NCBI GenBank assembly: GCA_030706285.1 | Contig: JAUZOU010000216.1 | Coordinates: 1 to 5,467 of the forward strand | Direction: 5' to 3' | Length of the DNA stretch: 5,467 bases | DNA from: Bacteroidota bacterium | GTDB lineage: Bacteria > Bacteroidota > Bacteroidia > Bacteroidales > UBA1402 | In this document: positions 1 through 5,467 of the stretch, piece by piece | Numbering within the stretch: the stretch's first letter is position 1 | Layout of the letters: every line of letters starts with the position of its first letter | Translations under genes and position numbers: made by a program | Notes under the pieces: generated by a model | What the model saw: the letters and a program-made list of their open reading frames with translations, nothing else | Database searches by the model: none | What the model was told of the DNA's origin: nothing

Positions 1-1305
1 ATATTTGACCATCCTCCAGCCTGAATTGTCGTCTGCATGTTCGACGGAAGATACTTTGTCATCAATCGTGGCACCGGGTGCGGCGTTAAAGAAGAAGCCT
101 GCCTGGTCTCTGATATACAAGTCGTCGGTTCCATTGGTCTGCTTGATGTATCCTCCTTCTTTCGTGTTGGGAATATATCCGTACAGAAACATACCTTCGC
201 GTTCGCCGTTACCGAGATTTTTGTACATCTTCAAGCGATAGTCGGATGGGTATTTCAGAAATTTCCGGACTGGCTTGCCCAATTGATAATCGTACTCTTT
301 GCCATCCACATCCAATCCTGGCGACAACGCGTATCTAAAATTGGGATTGCCTTCTTTCGTGAAATCAAAATAACAGGTTGAGACCTTTCCGCAAGGTAAT
401 GCCCACCAGTACATGTCACTGGAATAATGATTGTATGTATGGTTCCGGTTGCTTTCAAAGGCATAGATTAATTCGTCTGATGTAATGTTGTTCCACTTGA
501 ATGGTTTATCCCAAACATCATCCAATTGATAGGGACCGTATTCTCCGTTAATAATTTTCTGAGCGTACTCTTCACATTTATCGTAACGTGCGGTGCCTGT
601 CCATTTCTCTGAATTCAGATAAAGCCTTACCAGCAAAGAGGCTGCGCCAGCCTGGTTCCATTGTTCTTGTTTCGTGCCGTTTCCTCCCAGCGATTCCTTT
701 TGGGGCAGCTTTTTAACCAAATCCAGCAACTCTGACTCCAGAAAATCAAATGTTTGTTGTGGCGAGACCTGGGTTTCGGTATTTAATGAGGTATTTTTGA
801 TACTCTTGTAAAGAGGAATATTTCTGTACATATCCAATAACCGGATATAAAACCAGACTCTCAAGGTACGATCGCCCAACAGCAGATTATTGAATTCATC
901 GGCATCCATGTCGTAATCAGAAGGATTGATATCCCCTAAAATATCCAGGACATTGTTTATCTGATCTATACCTGCCCAGCAAGCTTCCCAGTTTTGGTTG
1001 ATGTAATCGTCATCCCAGGTCCAAGTATGCTGATGTGAACGGACATACTTTCCGCCATCATACCATAAAGTACCATTTCTGGTGTAGGTAACCCACTGAT
1101 CAGCCGAGTTTTCCTGTATTTCAGGCAATCGACGGATCGACCAGAATGCGTGATCATATGGCCGGATCGCTAAGGCAAGAATATCACTCCTGCTTTGAAT
1201 AAAGTTGGTTGTTCCGATTTGATCATAGACTGTCTCTGTCAGGTCTGTACAGGAAAACAGAAGCAGTAATGGAAGTAAGAAGCTGTATTTAATTTGAGTT
1301 TTCAT
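1..1305 (-). CDS. SusD/RagB-family outer-membrane lipoprotein (3' end missing, runs off left edge)
   Basis: This is the surface-exposed ligand-binding partner of the SusC transporter, which it caps on the outer membrane. I translated it by hand from ATG at 1305: 435 codons are open to base 1 with no stop. Residues 1-19 form a lipoprotein signal peptide: K2 and K6, a Leu/Phe-rich core, then lipobox L-F-S-C with Cys19 as the predicted acylation site. Family-typical segments are WEACWAGIDQINNVL (106-120), the TPR-like helix RTLRVWFYIRLLDMYRNIPL (146-165), QWNQAGAASLLVRLYLN (215-231), the A-x-K-I-I-N-G-E-Y segment (248-256) and SDELIYAFES (276-285). The end at SGWRMVKY (428-435) resembles the stretch before the last conserved helices of the family. 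Since SusD proteins are usually 500-600 residues, roughly 70-160 are probably missing. The start lies 11 nt after the susC stop with no Shine-Dalgarno sequence, as is common in Bacteroidetes, so the two are surely co-transcribed. Substrate unknown. Confidence 0.95.
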   Translation of the reverse strand, partial: MKTQIKYSFLLPLLLLFSCTDLTETVYDQIGTTNFIQSRSDILALAIRPYDHAFWSIRRLPEIQENSADQWVTYTRNGTLWYDGGKYVRSHQHTWTWDDDYINQNWEACWAGIDQINNVLDILGDINPSDYDMDADEFNNLLLGDRTLRVWFYIRLLDMYRNIPLYKSIKNTSLNTETQVSPQQTFDFLESELLDLVKKLPQKESLGGNGTKQEQWNQAGAASLLVRLYLNSEKWTGTARYDKCEEYAQKIINGEYGPYQLDDVWDKPFKWNNITSDELIYAFESNRNHTYNHYSSDMYWWALPCGKVSTCYFDFTKEGNPNFRYALSPGLDVDGKEYDYQLGKPVRKFLKYPSDYRLKMYKNLGNGEREGMFLYGYIPNTKEGGYIKQTNGTDDLYIRDQAGFFFNAAPGATIDDKVSSVEHADDNSGWRMVKY

Positions 1306-1316
1306 CGTACTGGTAA

Positions 1317-4300
1317 TTATAAGAAGTTAACCTGTATGCCTATTAACGTTTGGATGGTTGAAGGGTAGTAGTTGGTGCCGGTCAAAACACCTGGAGTTAA
1401 TCCATTTACAGGAAAGATATCAGGGTCTAGCCCTTTGTATCCTTTCATCGTCAGAAGGTTGTGGCCTGTCGCATAGATCCTAAGGCCGGAAAAAAGGCGT
1501 GATCCTGTCATGTTGAATGTATATCCGATGGTTGCGACGTCCAGTTTGATGTAGTTTCCGTTTTCAAGAAAATAATCCGTCGGTTTACTCAATCCGTCTT
1601 CAATTGCAGCATTTGTCGTGTAGGCTGATTTAAAAACGTTATAACCCAGCTGGGCATTTTTAAGTCCGAAAGCATACTCTTGTGTGTTGAATACATCAAA
1701 TCCAAATGCACCTCTGAAGGATAACGACAAATCCCACTTTTTATATCTCAGGGAATGATTCATGGAGAGTTTATACCTTGGCAGTCCATTTCCTACCATT
1801 TGTTTATCGGATTCCACGGCATCCTTTATTTTTATTTTTTTGCTTCTGGCTGCATTCCAGACCAGCCATTTTCCATTGTCGTCGATTCCGGCATAAGAAT
1901 ACAGATAAAATGTCCCGATTCGTTTGCCTTCCACAATTCGCTGAATGGGTACACCTGATAATCCGAAATCACCAAGATTCAGGTAAGCTGCGTCATCATA
2001 ACCTTTTCCTTTGTAGACATCATTGGAAAAGCTCATGAATTTGTTGTCGTTCATATCGCCTACGATATCGATCGAATAGCTCAGACTGGAGGTTTTGATC
2101 AAGTTGAGCTGCGTTTCGGCTTCCAAACCGGTGTTTTTCATTGTCCCTACATTGGCATAGATAATTGGTGTGATATTGGGAGGCATGGGCGCATCATAGT
2201 TTCCGACCAGGTCTTTTTGAGTCCTGTTGTAGTAATTCAGACTTCCGGTTATCAGATTGTTCAGTAAGGAAAAATCTGTCCCGATATTCCAGTTAATGCC
2301 TTTTTCCCATCTTAAGTCCGGATTGATGTTTGAATTTGGACCGGCTACGGTAATATAGGAACCATTATAATAGGTTTGTCCGAACGTACTATAAAGCGCT
2401 AATGATTTGTAGTTGGGAATATTCTGATTTCCCGTTATGCCAAAGTCTCCTCTGATTTTCAGGTTATCAATCCACGTGATGCCTTTCATAAACGCTTCAT
2501 CACTGATTTTCCAACCTGCTGAAATGGCCGGGAAATAGCCCCATTTGTTATTTGCTCCAAATCTGGAAGAGCCTTCATAACGTAAGGATGCCGTAGCCAT
2601 ATATCGCAGGTTGTAGTTGTAGGTGACGCGCCCAAAAAATCCGATTAGTTTGGAATCTGATTTGGACGAACTCATGCCAACACGAGTTGGGTCTTTCAGG
2701 GCTTCGTTATCTCCACTGCCCAAATTGTTATAGCTTAGCGCATCTGATGCAAAGTTACGATTCCAGGCACTTAGACCTGAGTTTACGTAATAATTATAGG
2801 AATAACCGATTAGTCCATTGAATGTATGACTGCCGGTTGTATAGCGCCCTGTTCCGATCCATTCCAGCGATTGGTTGACTGCCTTGGAATAGCCACGCGA
2901 TGCAACGCCGCTGATTCCGGCAAAACGGTTCGTTGAGGTTGTGGAAGGACTATAGTAGTAATCGAAATTATCAACAATGTTCTCGCTGACGGTGACTTTA
3001 GTATTCAACTCATTATTGCCATCGGCCGTTAATTTAGGATTGATAGCGGATAGAATGTTGAGTGAGGCGCTGGCATTACAATCCAACAGTTTGGTTTCCG
3101 AACCATCGTCTATGAGTGAAAGCGTTTCCACCGGATTTGGCCCTGTCGGAAGTTTTCCTGTAAAGTCACTGTAAAGAGTCGGATTATCTGCATCCATTAC
3201 CGGGTATGTCGGGTTTGTCCGAATGGCAATGTCTATGGCACTCTGATCGGACGATTTTCTGTTTACGATGCGAGGGGCTGCAGTGATGGAAAAATTCAAC
3301 AGATCTTCCGGAGTCCCTTGAGTAATGGCTATTCTTCCCCCGTATTCTTTCCTTGACGAACGAATGTCAATACCAGATGCGTCTCTGTAATCTGCAGTTG
3401 CTCGATAACCGAATTTTTGGGTTCCTCCTGAAATTGTAACGGCGTGGCTTTTTGCCAGGCCTATTTGTGTAACTTCATCGAACCAGTCAGTGGATGCTCC
3501 GTAATCAGGTGCTCCATCAGGTACTCTATAGGTGCGAAATTCTTCCGCAGTGAGCAAATCGGGTTTGTTGATCAGTTTGTCTGCAGAGAAGTAGCCATTA
3601 TAGGTGACATTCGCATTTCCATCTCTTTTGGCTTTTTTTGTGGTTACCACAATAACCCCGTTGCCTCCTCTTGTTCCATAGATGGCTGATGCAGCTCCGT
3701 CTTTTAATATGTCAATAGATTCTATGTCATTGGGGTTTACATTCTGTATATCTACGTCAGCGATGCCATCTACGACATAAAGTGGCTGCAGCCCTGCATT
3801 TCTGGAGGAAACGCCTCGTATTTGGACACTCGCACTGGAATTCGGATCGGCTGCAGATGGATTGCTGATTGTTACACCAGCTACTTTTCCTTGAATCTGC
3901 ATGATGGGATTTGAACTACCGATGCTTAGAAAATCTCTGCTGGAAATGTGAGCAACAGCTGACGTCAATTCTTTTGCTTTGATGGTGCTGTATCCGACAA
4001 CGACAACATCGTCCAACCGCTTTTCGTTTTCGATTAATTTTATATGCAAATAATCTCCTGTTTTTGCTTTAACCGTGGTGGAGATATATCCGATATAGGA
4101 AATAGTAAGGGTGGATTGCTCCGGTGCATTCAGTGAAAATTCACCGTTCGCATCCGATACGGTTCCGGTTTTATCTCCTTCTGCATGAATGGTTGCACCA
4201 ATAATTGGATCCCCATTTTGATCCTGGATGATGCCCTTTACTTGCGCGGTTTGGGCTTGAACGGACTTTTTGGGGCTTTTACTTAACACAATTTGTTTAT

Positions 4301-4610
4301 CGTTGATGGTAAACGTAATGCCCGTTCGCTCGAAGATGGTGGACAGCACCTTTTGCAGTGTTTGTTTTTTGCAATGGATGGTCACTTTTTGAGTGACATC
4401 GACCAGCTGCTTATTGTACAAGAAACGATAAGCAGTCTGTGACTCGATTTCATTTAAAACGTTCTCAATTGTTGCGTTCTGCTTATTCAGGGTAATGTAG
4501 GTAGACGTTTGAGCAACAATCATACTGCCATTCAGTTGTATAATGTTGAAAATGAATAGAACCAAGAGTGTCCGGATGAGCTGAATCCATTGTTTCGTTT
4601 TGATAGTCAT
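1317..4610 (-). CDS. SusC/RagA-family TonB-linked outer-membrane transporter with N-terminal STN signalling domain
   Basis: Complete 1097-residue TonB-dependent transporter that, with SusD, imports a ligand (probably an oligosaccharide) across the outer membrane using TonB-ExbBD energy. Domains seen in order: signal peptide about 1-33 (K4, K6, R13, hydrophobic core, likely cut after Ala33 in MIVA-QTS); STN domain about 38-110; carboxypeptidase-regulatory-like beta-sandwich about 124-196 (V-K-G-I-I-Q-D and P-I-I-G-A-T start, G-Y-I-S near the end); TonB box DDVVVVGYST (200-209); plug about 212-328 with LYVVDGI (277-283), ESIDILKDGAASAIYG (297-312) and GGNGVIVVTTK (315-325); then the beta-barrel to the C-terminus. 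The STN domain makes it a transducer-type receptor, matching the adjacent anti-sigma factor. Length is normal for STN-bearing SusC proteins. The ATG at 4610 is chosen because it gives a complete signal peptide; a purine-rich AAAGAG lies just upstream. The protein ends ...QVNFL, with one Leu after the expected terminal Phe. No frameshift is apparent. Substrate cannot be assigned. Confidence 0.97.
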   Translation of the reverse strand: MTIKTKQWIQLIRTLLVLFIFNIIQLNGSMIVAQTSTYITLNKQNATIENVLNEIESQTAYRFLYNKQLVDVTQKVTIHCKKQTLQKVLSTIFERTGITFTINDKQIVLSKSPKKSVQAQTAQVKGIIQDQNGDPIIGATIHAEGDKTGTVSDANGEFSLNAPEQSTLTISYIGYISTTVKAKTGDYLHIKLIENEKRLDDVVVVGYSTIKAKELTSAVAHISSRDFLSIGSSNPIMQIQGKVAGVTISNPSAADPNSSASVQIRGVSSRNAGLQPLYVVDGIADVDIQNVNPNDIESIDILKDGAASAIYGTRGGNGVIVVTTKKAKRDGNANVTYNGYFSADKLINKPDLLTAEEFRTYRVPDGAPDYGASTDWFDEVTQIGLAKSHAVTISGGTQKFGYRATADYRDASGIDIRSSRKEYGGRIAITQGTPEDLLNFSITAAPRIVNRKSSDQSAIDIAIRTNPTYPVMDADNPTLYSDFTGKLPTGPNPVETLSLIDDGSETKLLDCNASASLNILSAINPKLTADGNNELNTKVTVSENIVDNFDYYYSPSTTSTNRFAGISGVASRGYSKAVNQSLEWIGTGRYTTGSHTFNGLIGYSYNYYVNSGLSAWNRNFASDALSYNNLGSGDNEALKDPTRVGMSSSKSDSKLIGFFGRVTYNYNLRYMATASLRYEGSSRFGANNKWGYFPAISAGWKISDEAFMKGITWIDNLKIRGDFGITGNQNIPNYKSLALYSTFGQTYYNGSYITVAGPNSNINPDLRWEKGINWNIGTDFSLLNNLITGSLNYYNRTQKDLVGNYDAPMPPNITPIIYANVGTMKNTGLEAETQLNLIKTSSLSYSIDIVGDMNDNKFMSFSNDVYKGKGYDDAAYLNLGDFGLSGVPIQRIVEGKRIGTFYLYSYAGIDDNGKWLVWNAARSKKIKIKDAVESDKQMVGNGLPRYKLSMNHSLRYKKWDLSLSFRGAFGFDVFNTQEYAFGLKNAQLGYNVFKSAYTTNAAIEDGLSKPTDYFLENGNYIKLDVATIGYTFNMTGSRLFSGLRIYATGHNLLTMKGYKGLDPDIFPVNGLTPGVLTGTNYYPSTIQTLIGIQVNFL

Positions 4611-4687
4611 ACTCTTTGCTAGGTTAATTAGAAATAAGGTTTATAAATTATCAATGCACATTGTGCGCTCTATAGTAAAGACGAGTC
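4611..4687 (-). promoter_or_regulatory. susC leader: probable promoter region and 5' untranslated region
   Basis: A strong terminator lies just upstream, so the susC-susD transcript most likely starts inside these 77 nt, or possibly a little further upstream. The stretch is AT-rich, has no open reading frame of note and ends in a purine-rich AAAGAG three bases before the susC ATG. The best resemblance I can find to the Bacteroidetes housekeeping -7 element (TAnnTTTG) is TAATTTAT at 4650-4643, matching four of six fixed positions, with no convincing TTG at the right distance. Weak housekeeping signals would fit recognition by an ECF sigma factor, but I cannot identify an ECF promoter by eye. 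The promoter assignment is by position, not by motif. Confidence 0.45.
4652..4666. repeat. Overlapping short inverted repeats in the susC leader
   Basis: Two perfect small palindromes overlap here. On the plus strand, GCACA-T-TGTGC occupies 4656-4666 (5-bp arms, 1-nt centre) and CAATG-CA-CATTG occupies 4652-4663 (5-bp arms, 2-nt centre). They sit 42-56 bp upstream of the susC start codon and directly upstream of the AT-rich segment TAATTTAT. They could be an operator for a dimeric regulator. The arms are short and chance occurrence in AT-rich leader DNA is possible. Hairpins with such tiny loops would be unstable in RNA, so a DNA-binding site is the more sensible reading. Confidence 0.35.
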
Positions 4688-4740
4688 AAAAAAAAAACCC
4701 CACATAGTCAATTGCTTTTTTTTTGCAAATCTATATGGGG
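4688..4740 (-). terminator. Rho-independent terminator after the anti-sigma factor gene
   Basis: In the minus-strand transcript, CCCCAUAUAG (4740-4731) pairs with CUAUGUGGGG (4707-4698) over 10 bp, with a single G-U wobble (4735 with 4703). Ten uridines follow immediately (4697-4688). The 23-nt interior can form a further 4-bp stem, TTGC (4728-4725) with GCAA (4715-4712), around a run of nine A. The element begins 20 nt after the fecR stop codon. Only the minus-strand orientation has a U tract directly after the stem, so it acts on fecR transcripts and not on anything read from the plus strand. Confidence 0.9.
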
Positions 4741-4760
4741 CTTATATCAAACGGGTTGGG

Positions 4761-5467
4761 CTATGGTAATTTGAAGACCTCGATTTTCTCCTTACTGTAT
4801 TGCCCGTCAGGACCTTTAATTCTGGCTTGCCGTTTGTATTGGATCGGAGCTGACTGTTTCAGCAAATTCAATATGACATCCAGCGATTCTCTGTTAAAAG
4901 TGGCCCGGTATAATTGTGAAGCTATTGCCGGATCAGTTACAGCAATTTCAACATTAAATTTCTGACCTATCTTTTTGAATACATAGTCCAACCGGTCGTT
5001 CCTAAATGCCAATATGCCATCTTTCCAGGAACACCATTTATAGGTATCGCCTGAGGTTACCTGAAACTCTTTTGACTGACTGTGGTAGTATAACCGTTCA
5101 CTTGGATGCAGGTTCACATGCTTCATAAGGCCCATGTGGACAGCTACTTTTCCTCTGACAAGCGTTACTGCTTCTACAGTGTCGGCGGGGTATGCTTCTA
5201 CATTGAAGGCTGTACCTGTCGCCTTTATTTTCATTTGGTTCGTTTCGACGATAAATGGATGCTTTTTATCAGAGTGGACTTCAAAGTAAGCTTCTCCAGC
5301 CAAATAGACATGACGTTCGCCACGTTTGAATACAACCGGATAATTAAGCTTGCTTCCTGAATTTAACCAAACAGAGGATCCGTCAGGTAAATTGACTTGT
5401 GAAAGCATTCCGTCCGGAGCAGTCACTTCCTGATATACCGCCTGAGTTGTCATAGGCATTTTTTGAT
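4761..5467 (-). CDS. FecR-family anti-sigma factor, periplasmic part (5' end missing, runs off right edge)
   Basis: Inner-membrane anti-sigma regulator that, in this family, binds an ECF sigma factor in the cytoplasm and senses the loaded TonB-dependent receptor in the periplasm. The frame is open to the right edge, so the ATG at 5459 is internal: codons for Gln-Lys precede it, and the usual N-terminal cytoplasmic domain and transmembrane helix (about 90-110 residues) lie outside. Numbering from that Met, the FecR domain spans about 12-110, with hallmark motifs LPDGSSVWLNSGSKLNYP (24-41), R-x-V-Y-L-A-G-E-A-Y-F-E-V (49-61), H-P-F-I-V (67-71), G-T-A-F-N-V (82-87) and L-V-R-G-K-V (100-105). A DUF4974-type C-terminal domain follows at about 146-215 (W-K-D-G-I-L-A-F, then L-D-Y-V-F-K-K-I and F-N-R-E-S-L-D-V-I-L). 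The stop is TAG at 4761-4763, 20 nt before a terminator. A cognate ECF sigma gene is expected upstream, beyond 5467; this is inferred, not seen. A catalytic or transport role is excluded by the domain content. Confidence 0.94.
   Translation of the reverse strand, partial: QKMPMTTQAVYQEVTAPDGMLSQVNLPDGSSVWLNSGSKLNYPVVFKRGERHVYLAGEAYFEVHSDKKHPFIVETNQMKIKATGTAFNVEAYPADTVEAVTLVRGKVAVHMGLMKHVNLHPSERLYYHSQSKEFQVTSGDTYKWCSWKDGILAFRNDRLDYVFKKIGQKFNVEIAVTDPAIASQLYRATFNRESLDVILNLLKQSAPIQYKRQARIKGPDGQYSKEKIEVFKLP

Noticed and set aside
5..381. Overlapping plus-strand open frames near the left edge
   Set aside because: They are antisense to susD, have no recognisable domains and no ribosome binding site.
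255..464. Minus-strand open frame of 69 codons, and another at 966-1157
   Set aside because: Both lie inside the susD coding region in another frame. The susD frame gives a coherent family-typical protein throughout, so these are chance frames.
1755..2038. Plus-strand open frames antisense to susC (also at 2977-3174 and 3444-3689)
   Set aside because: They lie wholly within a well-supported 1097-residue transporter frame, with cysteine- and histidine-rich compositions typical of antisense shadows.
4684..4689. TTGACT on the minus strand as a sigma-70 -35 box for susC
   Set aside because: No -10 hexamer lies at 16-18 bp, the hexamer overlaps the terminator U tract, and Bacteroidetes primary sigma factors use different consensus elements.
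4716..4724. T9 run on the plus strand as a plus-strand terminator
   Set aside because: It lies in the loop of the minus-strand terminator and is not preceded by a stable G:C-rich stem on the plus strand.
4723..4965. Plus-strand open frames antisense to fecR (also at 5106-5360)
   Set aside because: The minus-strand frame carries clear FecR and DUF4974 motifs. The plus-strand frames have no family resemblance.
5457..5459. ATG at 5459 as the true start of the anti-sigma factor
   Set aside because: The frame continues open to the window edge, and the protein from this Met would lack the cytoplasmic sigma-binding domain and transmembrane helix that the family requires.

Overview
The window holds part of a Bacteroidetes (Bacteroides/Parabacteroides-like) nutrient-uptake locus, read entirely on the minus strand. 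The lineage call rests on the SusC/SusD pair with its characteristic TonB-box and plug motifs, a FecR-type anti-sigma factor with a DUF4974-like C-terminus, start codons without Shine-Dalgarno sequences, and moderate G+C. The genus cannot be fixed from this sequence.

In transcription order (high to low coordinates) the layout is as follows. (1) The 3' two thirds or so of a FecR-like anti-sigma factor gene runs in from the right edge and stops at 4761. (2) A strong intrinsic terminator lies at 4688-4740, followed by a leader of about 77 nt (4611-4687) with overlapping small inverted repeats. (3) A complete 1097-residue SusC/RagA-type TonB-dependent outer-membrane transporter lies at 4610-1317. 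It carries an N-terminal STN signalling domain ahead of the carboxypeptidase-regulatory-like domain, plug and barrel. (4) After only 11 nt, a SusD/RagB-type surface lipoprotein begins at 1305 and runs off the left edge. It is open for all 435 codons visible.

Together the genes look like a trans-envelope signalling and uptake module. SusD and SusC capture and import a ligand, probably a glycan or glycoconjugate. When loaded, the STN domain of SusC would signal through the periplasmic part of FecR to release an ECF sigma factor, presumably encoded just beyond the right edge. That sigma factor would then switch on susC-susD and any downstream enzyme genes. The terminator after fecR suggests that the regulator and the transport operon are separate transcription units. 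The substrate cannot be deduced, because no enzyme gene is in view.

This is a well-known architecture. I found no clear sign of a previously undescribed system, no mobile element, no CRISPR array and no RNA gene. The points most worth a second look are the susC leader, the regulator/receptor domain pairing and a few features of the two transport proteins.
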